Shown: piece after piece, positions 7,851 to 16,330 of the stretch | Numbering within the stretch: the first letter of the stretch is position 1 | Layout of the letters: each line of letters starts with the position of its first letter | Source of the DNA: Ruminococcoides intestinihominis | GTDB lineage: Bacteria; Bacillota; Clostridia; Oscillospirales; Acutalibacteraceae | Length of the DNA stretch: 37,049 nt | Direction of reading: 5' to 3' | NCBI RefSeq assembly: GCF_040096285.1 | Contig: NZ_JBBMEY010000021.1 | Location: forward strand, 1-37,049 | Program-made: the position numbers and the translations under genes | The notes under the pieces: generated by a model | The model's database searches: none | What the model was told of the DNA's origin: nothing | Seen by the model: only the letters and a program-made list of their open reading frames with translations

Positions 7851-8936
7851 ATGGAAGGTGGATTATTAGGAAAAATCAAAATTAGTAATATTGAAAATTC
7901 AGAAGAACTTTTTGACTATTTGTGTGATGTTAGTGATTCATTCGCTAGAATGCTGGATGAAAATGACCTTGAATACGATCAAATTGAAGATTCTGCTGAG
8001 CTTTATATGAGTGATGATGCTTTCTTTTGTGTATCATTAAATGAATTTGTTGATTATATCAAAGATACCGTGAGTGAATTTCCATCACTCACATTAGAAA
8101 GTGAAGTGACTACTTATGATACATGTGCTGATAGAGATTTTAAAATATTGTATTCTGATAGAAAAATTAAGATTCTTTGGGCTGACGATTACTACTTTAG
8201 CTTGATTCTCGTCAATTACGAAGATTATGTTTCTTTATGTGCCGATTACAATGATACCAATGTGCTAAGTGAAGAAGAATGGAATGTTCAAAATGAAGAG
8301 AGTAATGAATGGTACGTTATTGGTGATAGTAAAGTTAGTCATAAATTAGATTTTAAATTTCACACTTCACGTGTGATTAAAATTAAGCCAAAGGAAGATA
8401 GGCTTAAAGATTTAGCTGAAAGGGACTTTGTTGAAGATAAACTCAATTTAAGTGAGTTAGGAGTTACAGAATTAACAGAAGGCTTAACTATTGATGGTGA
8501 CCTAAAATTAAGAAATGCTTCAATTACTAAATTACCCCAAAATTTAACTGTTAAAGGTGACCTTGATTTAATTAGTTCAAAAATCACCAAATTACCGGAA
8601 GGCTTAACTGTTGGTGGCAGCCTTGATTTAAGTGGTACAAAAATCACCGAATTACCGGAAGGCTTAACTGTTGGTGGTAGCCTTAATTTATGGGATTCAA
8701 ATATTACCGAATTACCGGAAGATTTAACTGTTGATGGCAACCTTAATTTATGTAGTACAAAAATCGCCGAATTACTGGAAGGTCTAACTGTTAATGGTGA
8801 ACTTGATTTAAGTAGTTCAAAAATCACTGAATTACCGGAAAGTTTATCAGTTGGTGGTGACCTTGTTTTAAGTTATACAGAAATCACCAAATTGCCGGAA
8901 GGTCTAACTGTTGGTGGCAAGATAAAACGTTTTTGA
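7851..8936 (+). CDS. LRR-like protein with 20-residue repeats, C-terminus frameshifted
   Basis: The ATG at 7851 follows GGAGG (7841-7845); a TTG at 7839 overlaps that site and is not preferred. The 361-aa product has an acidic N-terminal domain (about 1-190, many Asp/Glu and aromatic residues, no recognised family). It then has seven 20-residue repeats of the form LTVGGsLdLSgTkITeLPEG (about 212-351), a beta-solenoid/LRR-like design. The frame stops at 8934-8936 right after KIKRF. Removing one T from the run at 8930-8934 would continue the protein as FDKKEKEFIDKIDSALSDE and on for 35 codons to a TAA at 9037-9039, so the natural C-terminus has probably been lost by a one-base insertion. There is no signal peptide. 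Such repeat proteins usually bind proteins; the partner is unknown. Confidence 0.7.
   Translation: MEGGLLGKIKISNIENSEELFDYLCDVSDSFARMLDENDLEYDQIEDSAELYMSDDAFFCVSLNEFVDYIKDTVSEFPSLTLESEVTTYDTCADRDFKILYSDRKIKILWADDYYFSLILVNYEDYVSLCADYNDTNVLSEEEWNVQNEESNEWYVIGDSKVSHKLDFKFHTSRVIKIKPKEDRLKDLAERDFVEDKLNLSELGVTELTEGLTIDGDLKLRNASITKLPQNLTVKGDLDLISSKITKLPEGLTVGGSLDLSGTKITELPEGLTVGGSLNLWDSNITELPEDLTVDGNLNLCSTKIAELLEGLTVNGELDLSSSKITELPESLSVGGDLVLSYTEITKLPEGLTVGGKIKRF
8484..8903 (+). repeat. Seven 60-bp coding tandem repeats
   Basis: Seven consecutive 60-bp units encode the 20-residue LRR-like repeats. The units from about 8580 onward are most alike at DNA level (for example accggaaggcttaactgttg recurs), which suggests recent duplication or slippage and a variable repeat number. 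Confidence 0.85.
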
Positions 8937-9102
8937 TAAAAAGGAAAAAGAGTTTATTGATAAAATTGACTCTGCTTTAAGCGATGAAATTAAGGCTTTA
9001 ATTGCTAATACTGATAGTGCGATTGAATCCTATATTTAATTATTTTGCATTAAATGTTAAATATACTAAAGAGGCAAACGCTTCTGTGAAAATTATAATA
9101 GT

Positions 9103-9141
9103 AAAATCCCTCCTAATGTTATACATTGTGAGGGATTTTTT
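9103..9141. terminator. Bidirectional terminator between convergent genes
   Basis: aaaatccctc (9103-9112) pairs with gagggatttt (9130-9139), with an inner aatgt/acatt helix in the loop. A T run follows on the plus strand and, because of the flanking A run, a shorter one on the minus strand. It separates the plus-strand repeat protein gene from the minus-strand helicase gene. Confidence 0.75.
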
Positions 9142-9149
9142 GAGTTTTA

Positions 9150-11276
9150 TTATATAAGTTCCAAGTTTGAGGCTTCATTCATAATTTTTTCAGGACTCCA
9201 TTCCCTAATATCACTAAGCATTGTGTGTGTGGTATGGTAGAATTGAGCTCCGGTATTGTAGTAATCGATCAATTGATTCTGAGCATATTTGACAACCTCT
9301 TTGTACTCTAATTGCTCCTTATCTAATCCTTGTTCTAAATTTGAATTTTTAGAATTAGGTTTACAACAAACGCCATCGCTTTTTGTAAAATCATACTTAA
9401 CATCTTTCGGATTATATGTTAGATCATTATTATTTATGTCTAAATAAGCAGAAGAAGAAGCCTCATCTAAAAAGTAAGAAATTGCCTTAGATGCTAATGA
9501 GTAAGTCATATATAGGTTTTGTTTAGCTCTGGTAACTGCAACATAAAATAATTTTCGTTCATCTTCCAAACTACTTTGATATTTTGTTTTGTTTTTCTTG
9601 AATACACCACCGAGTACATGATAATATCTTTTTCCAAGAAAACCTAAAGTAGGAAATTCCCTTTCATTAAGTCTTGGGATAAATACCGTATTGAATTCCA
9701 AACCCTTTGCTTTATGGATAGTCATGATTTGAACATTATCTGCATTTGGATCTTTAGGCTTGAAATTGTAGTATTTGTATTCATTTATAGCGTCTGTACC
9801 AAGAAACTTAAGTACACCATTAATTCGGGCAGATAGTTGCCCGTCTCCGTATATTTCATCATAATCATCAAGTATTTTTGAAATACCATCAAGATCAATA
9901 TGTCTTGTTTCAATATCGTTGGCTGTTTCATCTAGAAATGCTATTTTATCACAAAAGTCTCGAATAATTTTGCTTAATGGAAGATTACCTCCTCTTGCAC
10001 AACTTCGTAAAAATTTAAATCCTATATTAAAATTTGTTCTTTCAGCAACATCTTTCCAACATTCATATAGTTTTGCTTTATCAATATCAGTTAGGATTTG
10101 TAATGTTATGACGAATCTATTAAAGTAATTTCCAGAAAAGAAATGTTCAGTGCTATCTGTTTCATATGGAATATTTGCATCATCAAGTATATTAGCTATC
10201 GAATTAATAAATTTTCCTTTTCGAACAAGAATAGCGATTTCTTTATAGTGAATACCTGAGTTGTGTAATTTAATAATTTTTTTAGCAATTCTATTGAATT
10301 CATCTATTTCATCAAAACATCTTTCTGCTTTAATATTTCCGTTAGATTCATTAACTGTGGAAATCATTTTCTTGCTTATTAGACGCTTATTATTTTTAAT
10401 TACATTGTTTGCTACATCAACTATTCCTTTAGCACAACGAAAGTTTTTATCGAGATGAACTTGATGAACATCAGCATATCGTTCAGAGAATGAAATCATA
10501 TTGTTTGCGTTGCTTCCACGAAATTGATATATAGTTTGATCATCATCCCCAACAACACATATATTAGTTCCATAATTTGCTATGTGAGAAATAAGCTTTT
10601 CTTGTAAATCGTTCACATCTTGATATTCATCAACCACTAAGTATTTAAGCGTTGACAAATATTTACCAACTTCGGGATTAGACTCAATCTGTTTCACTGT
10701 TTCAAAAATAATTAAGCTAAAATCTATGTAGTTGTTACTGTATAAGAAATTTGTGTATTTATTAAGTACATCACGCTGTTCCTGTGACCAATTATCTGAA
10801 TTCTCATAGTCATCTATCATTTTTTCAATACATTGCAAAAATAAATTAATATTAAAAGAGTATGGCTCAAGATTAAGATCGCTCATTCCACATTCTTTAA
10901 AGTTCCTCTTCACAAATAAATGACTTTTCACAGAATCAAGAATTTTAAAGTTGTCAAATTGTTTTGTGTACTTTGTTAATAAATTATAGCAAAAACTATG
11001 TATTGTACCAATATACATAGTTTTAATATTAGCTGATAATTCAGATCCCAATGCTCTCACAATTCGGTTTTCCAAAGATTCTGCTGCTTTATTTGTAAAT
11101 GTAAAAGCAACTATGTTTTCCGGTTTGATGTCCTGTTTGCTATGTAAAATATTAGCAATTCGACGTGTTATTACTTCTGTTTTACCGGAACCAGCGCAAG
11201 CAATAATTTGTAAGTTATGATCTATTTCAGAAATAGCTTCTTGTTGTTTAGATGTTAAATTTATTTTCTTTTCCAT
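9150..11276 (-). CDS. UvrD/PcrA-like SF1A helicase
   Basis: A 708-aa protein starting at ATG 11276, with GGTGAG 4 nt upstream; an in-frame ATG at 11288 is possible but has no ribosome site. Motifs: Walker A ACAGSGKT (about 26-33), AFTFTNKAA, TIHSFC, motif II VVDEYQDVND (about 214), GDDDQTIYQFRGS (about 243), NFRC, motif V TIHKAKGLEF (about 520) and VAVTRAKQ (about 579). This is a 3'-5' DNA translocase of the UvrD/Rep type. The C-terminal 100 residues have no recognised nuclease. The start lies 1 nt beyond the stop of the zinc-ribbon/exonuclease-like gene, so the two are translationally coupled and probably act together. It is unlikely to be the housekeeping pcrA because of this partner and the island setting. 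Confidence 0.85.
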   Translation of the reverse strand: MEKKINLTSKQQEAISEIDHNLQIIACAGSGKTEVITRRIANILHSKQDIKPENIVAFTFTNKAAESLENRIVRALGSELSANIKTMYIGTIHSFCYNLLTKYTKQFDNFKILDSVKSHLFVKRNFKECGMSDLNLEPYSFNINLFLQCIEKMIDDYENSDNWSQEQRDVLNKYTNFLYSNNYIDFSLIIFETVKQIESNPEVGKYLSTLKYLVVDEYQDVNDLQEKLISHIANYGTNICVVGDDDQTIYQFRGSNANNMISFSERYADVHQVHLDKNFRCAKGIVDVANNVIKNNKRLISKKMISTVNESNGNIKAERCFDEIDEFNRIAKKIIKLHNSGIHYKEIAILVRKGKFINSIANILDDANIPYETDSTEHFFSGNYFNRFVITLQILTDIDKAKLYECWKDVAERTNFNIGFKFLRSCARGGNLPLSKIIRDFCDKIAFLDETANDIETRHIDLDGISKILDDYDEIYGDGQLSARINGVLKFLGTDAINEYKYYNFKPKDPNADNVQIMTIHKAKGLEFNTVFIPRLNEREFPTLGFLGKRYYHVLGGVFKKNKTKYQSSLEDERKLFYVAVTRAKQNLYMTYSLASKAISYFLDEASSSAYLDINNNDLTYNPKDVKYDFTKSDGVCCKPNSKNSNLEQGLDKEQLEYKEVVKYAQNQLIDYYNTGAQFYHTTHTMLSDIREWSPEKIMNEASNLELI

Positions 11277-11277
11277 A

Positions 11278-12555
11278 TTACTCACCATATTCTTTTAGTG
11301 CATCATATAGTTGTTTATTGACCTCTGCTTTTTCTAAAGCTGTTTTACCTTCACGAATGGAGAAGTATGTCAACAAATATTCACGGGTATTGTTATCAAA
11401 ATCAAACTCTTCAGAAGTTTCAGCTGCTAAATCAAGAATATCATAAAATTCGTTCTTTATTTCATTCATACCGGAATATCTTGCTGCTCGAGAAATAAGT
11501 TTTGCTTGATTCCCTAATGCACCGGTAGAAACCAATATATCGCTACCAACAAATTCAAAAAATTTTTGCATAACTAAGTCAACATCTTCTGCATTTTCAA
11601 TTGCAGAAAGTTCAATACCAGATTCTTTTGCAGCATTTTTTATAGTTGCTTTACCATCCCAAGGACGGACTAACTGTTGAAACTCATCAACAATTAACTT
11701 ATTACAAACCTTTACTGCTGCAATTTGATAAATACTTTTTGCTGATGAAATACTGAACGATTCAGAACACCAAAAAGCACAGTAGTTGTCAAAGTTATCT
11801 TCAAAACATTCATTAATTGGAGAAAAATCATTCTCATTAACTTTCTTTGGTTTTAGTGTGATTCTTGGATATTTTATACCTTTTTTATCGTAGAACACTG
11901 CAACTGCTCTTCTTCGTTCTTCTGTAATAGGCCAGTATGGCTTTTTAGTGCGATATCTATTTGTATCGCTTTTTTGCTTTGATAATTTAAAAATTAATTC
12001 ATTAGGTTCATACATCATAAAGGATTTATAATTATCGCCTTTGCAAAGAATAAGCCCTCTATCAGCAATAGTATCAGATAAATCATATTCACCTATCATT
12101 GAGAAATACTTAGCAGCAATCATGTACAGTTCACAACATAGATTTTTATTCTCAACAATAATATTACACCATTTTTGCGGTTTTATAAAATCATTTGGAA
12201 TATAACTATCAATTAAATTGTACAGTATATTTTGAGTACGAATATCATTTATATCTTGAGATTGTATGAAGTGAATTGCTTTCTCTTCAAATTGAACATC
12301 CCTACACATTTTGTAGTACAAACAATAATAAAAATCAGTTATTCCTGAATCAAACATTTCAAGTAATTCAGGTATTATATTTCGTTCAGCATACTTTTCT
12401 GTGAGTCCATTAGCAAATTCCATTATATTCGGATTGGAACATTTTTCTTGATTATAAAATCTTATTTCATTGAAAATTTTATCTAGAATATCAGGATTTT
12501 GACAACAACTACAAAGATAATGGTCTGTTGTTGTACCACAATTAAGACATTTCAT
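11278..12555 (-). CDS. Zinc-ribbon protein with a degenerate DnaQ-like exonuclease domain
   Basis: A 425-aa protein; GAGGAT lies 5-6 nt before the ATG. The N-terminus has a CxxC pair and a following C-x-CC cluster (CLNCGTTTDHYLCSCC), consistent with a zinc ribbon. The middle (about 40-200) is helical. Residues from about 262 follow the RNase T/DnaQ exonuclease pattern: strand, 'IYQIAAVKVCNKLIVDEFQQ', 'RPWDG', 'GIELSAIENAEDVDLVMQKF', 'FVGSDILVSTGALG'. The canonical DxE of the first strand (FDxET) is replaced by FWCSES, and the Asp of the usual HN..FD segment is missing, so catalysis is doubtful. It is coupled to the UvrD-like helicase downstream and is probably its DNA- or protein-binding partner. 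Confidence 0.6.
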   Translation of the reverse strand: MKCLNCGTTTDHYLCSCCQNPDILDKIFNEIRFYNQEKCSNPNIMEFANGLTEKYAERNIIPELLEMFDSGITDFYYCLYYKMCRDVQFEEKAIHFIQSQDINDIRTQNILYNLIDSYIPNDFIKPQKWCNIIVENKNLCCELYMIAAKYFSMIGEYDLSDTIADRGLILCKGDNYKSFMMYEPNELIFKLSKQKSDTNRYRTKKPYWPITEERRRAVAVFYDKKGIKYPRITLKPKKVNENDFSPINECFEDNFDNYCAFWCSESFSISSAKSIYQIAAVKVCNKLIVDEFQQLVRPWDGKATIKNAAKESGIELSAIENAEDVDLVMQKFFEFVGSDILVSTGALGNQAKLISRAARYSGMNEIKNEFYDILDLAAETSEEFDFDNNTREYLLTYFSIREGKTALEKAEVNKQLYDALKEYGE

Positions 12556-12604
12556 TTTATATCCTCACTTTATTAATTTTTTAAGAAATATACATTTTTG
12601 CATT

Positions 12605-12633
12605 ATTATAAAGCATAATTTAATAAAATACAA
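12605..12633 (-). promoter_or_regulatory. Predicted promoter for the zinc-ribbon/UvrD pair
   Basis: On the minus strand TTGTAT (12633-12628), a 17-nt spacer and TATAAT (12610-12605) lie about 50 nt before the ATG at 12555. Confidence 0.6.
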
Positions 12634-12749
12634 TGTTGTTATGTGATATAAAATTATGAAACAAAGAATGTTTGTAAAATAGGCTCATTTTTTAGTATTT
12701 GCAATTGTAGATATGTTTTATAAGATTATTTGAAAGGGGAGACTTTACT

Positions 12750-12765
12750 GTCCCATTATTGGGAC
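12750..12765. promoter_or_regulatory. Short hairpin upstream of the restriction operon promoter
   Basis: gtccca-ttat-tgggac is a perfect 6-bp stem with a 4-nt loop, GC-rich for this region and with no T run. It sits 46 nt upstream of the -35 box at 12812, so an operator (inverted-repeat binding site) is possible. Confidence 0.4.
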
Positions 12766-12811
12766 TTATCATTAAAATTTATGTGAAATTATTTACATAT
12801 TGAGTATATTA

Positions 12812-12840
12812 TTGACAAAATTAATCTTTTATTTTATAAT
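12812..12840 (+). promoter_or_regulatory. Consensus promoter of the type I restriction island
   Basis: TTGACA (12812-12817), exactly 17 nt, TATAAT (12835-12840). This is a perfect match to the sigma-A consensus and the only strong promoter I see ahead of the PLD stub and hsdM. It probably drives the hsd operon. Confidence 0.75.
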
Positions 12841-12906
12841 GTATTATGTTGAAATGTACAAAATATGTGCGCTAATTGTTTGATTTTAGTATTTAAGGAG
12901 CATAGT

Positions 12907-13635
12907 ATGGATATGAAGATGTTTGACAATGTAAATGAAATTGTTCGTGATGATTTAATATTGACGATAACTAAAGGCAGCAAATTGTCGATTGCTGCAT
13001 CATGTTTTTCTATGTATGCCTATAAAGAATTGAAAAAACAATTAGAAAATATAGATGAATTTAGATTTATTTTTACTTCACCAACTTTTATTAAAGATAA
13101 AGCTAAAAAGCAAAAGAGAGAATTTTATATTCCAAGGCTAAATCGTGAAAATAGTCTTTACGGTACAGAATTTGAGATAAAACTTCGTAATGAAATGACC
13201 CAAAAATCCATTGCAAAGGAATGTGCTGATTGGATAAAGAGGAAAGCTAAATTTAAATCAAATACTACAGGTGAGTATATGAGTGGATTTGTCAATGTTG
13301 TTGGCAAAGAAAACACATTTACATATATGCCTATTAATGGATTTACAACGGTCGATATTGGTTGTGAGCGTGGAAACAATAGTTACAATATGGTTAGTCG
13401 TATAGCTAATTCTGAGTCTAATTCTGAGTCTAAATCATTTATTGAACTATTTTATGAGATATGGAATGATAAAGAAAAACTTCAAGATGTTACTTCAATG
13501 GTTATAGAAAATATAACAACTGCTTATAACGAGAATTCCCCTGAACTTATTTACTTTATTACATTGTATTATGTCTTTAATGAATTTCTCGAAATAAATA
13601 TGAAGGTATGCAGGTATTTTATTAAGTCATTTTGA
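12907..13635 (+). CDS. N-terminal stub of a PLD/helicase defence protein (truncated)
   Basis: The ATG at 12907 follows AAGGAG (12895-12900) by 6 nt; an upstream in-frame ATG at 12865 lacks a ribosome site. The 242-aa product (MDMKMFDNVNEIVRDDL; ITKGSKLSIAASCFSMYAY; FRFIFTSPTFI; then INGFTTVDIGCERGNN and ITLYYVFNEFLE) matches, from memory, the N-terminal phospholipase D-like region of long DEAD/DEAH helicases of about 1,000 residues. In those proteins the helicase begins soon after the FNEFLE segment. Here similarity stops there, an unrelated tail of about 14 residues follows (INMKVCRYFIKSF), and hsdM begins 29 nt later. I infer that a deletion or insertion joined the stub to the hsd genes. 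It may now serve mainly as the operon leader. Confidence 0.6.
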   Translation: MDMKMFDNVNEIVRDDLILTITKGSKLSIAASCFSMYAYKELKKQLENIDEFRFIFTSPTFIKDKAKKQKREFYIPRLNRENSLYGTEFEIKLRNEMTQKSIAKECADWIKRKAKFKSNTTGEYMSGFVNVVGKENTFTYMPINGFTTVDIGCERGNNSYNMVSRIANSESNSESKSFIELFYEIWNDKEKLQDVTSMVIENITTAYNENSPELIYFITLYYVFNEFLEINMKVCRYFIKSF

Positions 13636-13664
13636 TGAAAACTAAAACACGGAGGTAATAATAG

Positions 13665-15236
13665 ATGGCAAGAACTGCTAAACCAAAGAAAGAGATATCA
13701 ATGGAAGAAGCACTTTGGAAAAGTGCTGATAAATTGAGAGGTTCTGTTGAGCCTGCTGAGTATAAGCATGTTGTTCTGAGTTTATTTTTTCTCAAATTTG
13801 CCAGTGACAAGTTTGAGGAATGTCGTAATAAGATTATTGAAACACACGGCGAAAAGTATGTGGATATGAAGCCGTTTTATACTCAGGAAAATGTATTTTA
13901 TCTTCCTGAAGAAAGTCGTTGGAAGTATATTATTGAAAATGCAAAGCAAGATGATATTGCTTTAAAAATAGATACGGCACTTTATACTATTGAGAAAAAT
14001 AATCCAGCATTGAAAGGGGCATTGCCAGATAACTATTACTCCCGTTTACATATTGACACAGCAAAGTTGGCTTCTTTGCTTGATGAAATCAATCGTATTA
14101 ATACTGATGATAAAGAGAATGACATTATCGGTCGCGTATATGAGTATTTCCTTAGTAAATTCGCCCTTGCAGAGGGAAAGGGTAAAGGAGAGTTCTACAC
14201 GCCAAAGTGTATTGTAAACTTGATTGCTGAAATGCTTGAGCCCTATGATGGAATACTGTATGACCCTTGTTGCGGTTCGGGTGGTATGTTTGTACAGTCT
14301 ATCAAGTTCGTAGAAGCTCATAGCGGTAATAAAAAGAAAGTGTCTATTTACGGTCAAGAATACACAAATACCACATTCAAATTAGCAAAAATGAATTTAG
14401 CTATCCGTGGTATCTCTGCTAACCTTGGAGAAATGGCTGCTAATACATTTACCAATGACCAGCACAAAGATCTTAAGGCAGATTTCATTATGGCAAACCC
14501 TCCTTTCAATCAAAAGCAGTGGAGATATGCTGATGAATTAGTAGATGACCCTCGTTGGAATGGATATGAGGTTCCGCCGACAAGCAATGCAAACTACGGC
14601 TGGATACTGAATATTGTTTCCAAACTTTCACAAAACGGTGTAGCTGGTTTCCTGCTTGCAAATGGAGCATTATCCGATGACGGTACAGAGCTGAAAATTA
14701 GACAGCAACTTATTGAAAATCATTTAGTAGAAGCGATTATTATTCTTCCAAGAAATCTTTTCTATACTACTGATATCAGCGTTACCCTTTGGATACTCAA
14801 TAAGAATAAAAAAGCTCGTGTTGTAGAGCAGAACGGAAAGCTCAAACGCTATCGTGACCGAGAAGATGAAATACTCTTTATGGATTTACGACAGATGGGC
14901 AGTCCTTATGAGAAGAAGTACATTGAATTGACAGAGAAAGATAGAGCTAAAGTTACAAGTGTATATCATAACTGGCAGCAGGAAGGCTATGAGGAAACTT
15001 ATGAGAATGTGCCGGAGTTTTGCTATTCTGCTTCCTTTGATGAAGTAAAGGAAAAGGGATTTACTCTTGTACCGAGCAGATATATTGAGTTTATCAACCG
15101 TGATGAAAACATCGACTTTGATACAAAAATGAAGTCGTTGCAGGGAGAACTCAAAGAACTTCTTGTTCAAGAGAAAAAATCAAAATCAGATTTGCTTGCT
15201 GTATTTAAGGAGTTGGGATATGAAATCGAATTATGA
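13665..15236 (+). CDS. hsdM: Type I restriction-modification methyltransferase subunit M
   Basis: A 523-aa N6-adenine DNA methyltransferase subunit, full length for HsdM. A GGAGGT ribosome site precedes the ATG. The N-terminal helical domain (about 15-150) is followed by GEFYTPKCIVNLI, the SAM-binding motif DPCCGSGGMF (about 199-208) and the catalytic motif IV NPPFN (about 277), then a C-terminal helical region. It forms M2S with HsdS to methylate the target, and M2SR2 with HsdR to cleave unmodified DNA. Its last 17 nt overlap the start of hsdS copy 1, giving coupled translation. Base composition is visibly less AT-rich than the flanking helicase genes, which suggests transfer as a unit. Confidence 0.95.
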   Translation: MARTAKPKKEISMEEALWKSADKLRGSVEPAEYKHVVLSLFFLKFASDKFEECRNKIIETHGEKYVDMKPFYTQENVFYLPEESRWKYIIENAKQDDIALKIDTALYTIEKNNPALKGALPDNYYSRLHIDTAKLASLLDEINRINTDDKENDIIGRVYEYFLSKFALAEGKGKGEFYTPKCIVNLIAEMLEPYDGILYDPCCGSGGMFVQSIKFVEAHSGNKKKVSIYGQEYTNTTFKLAKMNLAIRGISANLGEMAANTFTNDQHKDLKADFIMANPPFNQKQWRYADELVDDPRWNGYEVPPTSNANYGWILNIVSKLSQNGVAGFLLANGALSDDGTELKIRQQLIENHLVEAIIILPRNLFYTTDISVTLWILNKNKKARVVEQNGKLKRYRDREDEILFMDLRQMGSPYEKKYIELTEKDRAKVTSVYHNWQQEGYEETYENVPEFCYSASFDEVKEKGFTLVPSRYIEFINRDENIDFDTKMKSLQGELKELLVQEKKSKSDLLAVFKELGYEIEL

Positions 15237-16305
15237 TATTTTAGGAAACCATATCCGACTGATTGATACTCGGAACAGAGAAAGCATAACAGACAGAGTT
15301 TTGGGAATTAACATAGACAAGTTCTTTATGCCGTCGGTTGCAAATGTCATTGGTACGGATTTGAGTAAATATAAACTGATAACAAAAGGAAAGTTTGCGT
15401 GTAATCCAATGCATGTTGGTCGTGATGAACGACTTCCGGTTGCATTGTATGATGAAGAAGAACCTGCTATTGTTTCTCCAGCGTATTTTATGTTTGAGGT
15501 AGTAGATAACAGCATTTTGAATGAAGATTATCTGATGATGTGGTTTCGCAGACCGGAATTTGACCGTATTTGTTGGTTACATACTGACGGAAGTGTTCGT
15601 GGTGGGATTACTTGGGATGATATTTGCAGACTGGAATTGCCTATCCCACCTATTGAAAAACAGCTTGAAATAGTGAACAGTTATAAGGCGATTACGGAGA
15701 GAATTACTTTGAAGAAAAAGATAAATGATAATTTAGAAGCAACTGCTCAAGCGATTCTTCAAGATAAAATCTATTCTAACGGAATTGAAACCACCGTAGA
15801 TAACCTAATTAACTTATTTGATAGTATGCGTAGACCTCTTTCAGGCTTAGAACGCAGCGAAATGAAACATACCTATCCATATTACGGCGCAGCATCACTT
15901 ATGGATTATGTAGACAATTACATTTTTGATGGTGTTTACGGTTTACTTGGCGAAGATGGAACGGTTATGGATGATAATGGTTATCCAACTATGCAATATG
16001 TCTGGGGCAAGTTTTGGGTAAATAATCACGCTCACATCTTTCAAGGAAAAAACGGATACTCGACAGAAATGGTTTATCTAATTTTGAAGAACACCATTGT
16101 TCGTAATGCCGTTACTGGAGCTGTTCAATTAAAAATCAATCAAGAGAACCTTAGAAAACTTTCTGTTGTAGTTCCTTGTGATGATAACCTAACTGAATTA
16201 AACATTTTGATTGATAAGGTGTTCTTGTCCATTCGTGAAAATAGAACAGAAATTCAGTATTTGATAAATCTCAAAGATATATTGCTTGCAGAACTGTCCG
16301 ATTAA
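15220..16305 (+). CDS. hsdS: Type I specificity subunit, copy 1 (TRD1-a + TRD2-X, currently in the expressed position)
   Basis: The ATG at 15220 follows AAGGAG and overlaps hsdM; a longer frame to 15163 has no ribosome site. The 361-aa HsdS has TRD1-a (about 1-150, with 'ITWDDICRLELPIPPIEKQ'), the central conserved helix (ITLKKKINDNLEATAQAIL, about 163-181), TRD2-X (about 185-330) and a second conserved C-terminal helix. It determines the bipartite DNA sequence recognised by HsdM/HsdR. The codons for INDNL contain recombination site A. Everything from 15716 onward is identical to hsdS copy 2, while the first half differs, so the gene is a mosaic made by recombination at that site. Confidence 0.92.
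   Translation: MKSNYDILGNHIRLIDTRNRESITDRVLGINIDKFFMPSVANVIGTDLSKYKLITKGKFACNPMHVGRDERLPVALYDEEEPAIVSPAYFMFEVVDNSILNEDYLMMWFRRPEFDRICWLHTDGSVRGGITWDDICRLELPIPPIEKQLEIVNSYKAITERITLKKKINDNLEATAQAILQDKIYSNGIETTVDNLINLFDSMRRPLSGLERSEMKHTYPYYGAASLMDYVDNYIFDGVYGLLGEDGTVMDDNGYPTMQYVWGKFWVNNHAHIFQGKNGYSTEMVYLILKNTIVRNAVTGAVQLKINQENLRKLSVVVPCDDNLTELNILIDKVFLSIRENRTEIQYLINLKDILLAELSD
15722..15735 (+). other. Recombination site A (plus orientation)
   Basis: taaatgataattta lies in the INDNL codons of hsdS copy 1. It is itself an imperfect palindrome (TAAAT-gata-ATTTA), as expected for a tyrosine recombinase core site. Followed by gaagc. Confidence 0.75.
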
Positions 16306-16310
16306 GCCGC

Positions 16311-16324
16311 TAAATTATCATTTA
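16311..16324 (-). other. Recombination site B (minus orientation)
   Basis: Reverse complement of the 14-bp core, 5 nt after the stop of hsdS copy 1, flanked by gccgc. With site A it bounds the TRD2-X cassette as an inverted repeat. Confidence 0.75.
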
Positions 16325-16330
16325 CAATAG

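Noticed and set aside
8484..8903. Regular repeats that might be a CRISPR array
   Set aside because: The period is exactly 60 bp with no unique spacers and the repeats are in frame within a protein gene, so they are coding LRR-like repeats. A long minus-strand open frame over them (8360-8827) is a shadow of the same periodicity.
9150..11276. Housekeeping pcrA/uvrD assignment
   Set aside because: The motifs fit the UvrD family, but coupling to a zinc-ribbon/exonuclease-like partner and the defence-rich surroundings argue for an accessory helicase, so no gene symbol is given.
14046..14357. 103-aa minus-strand open frame inside hsdM
   Set aside because: Antisense to the catalytic region of hsdM, without ribosome site or recognisable protein; a shadow frame.
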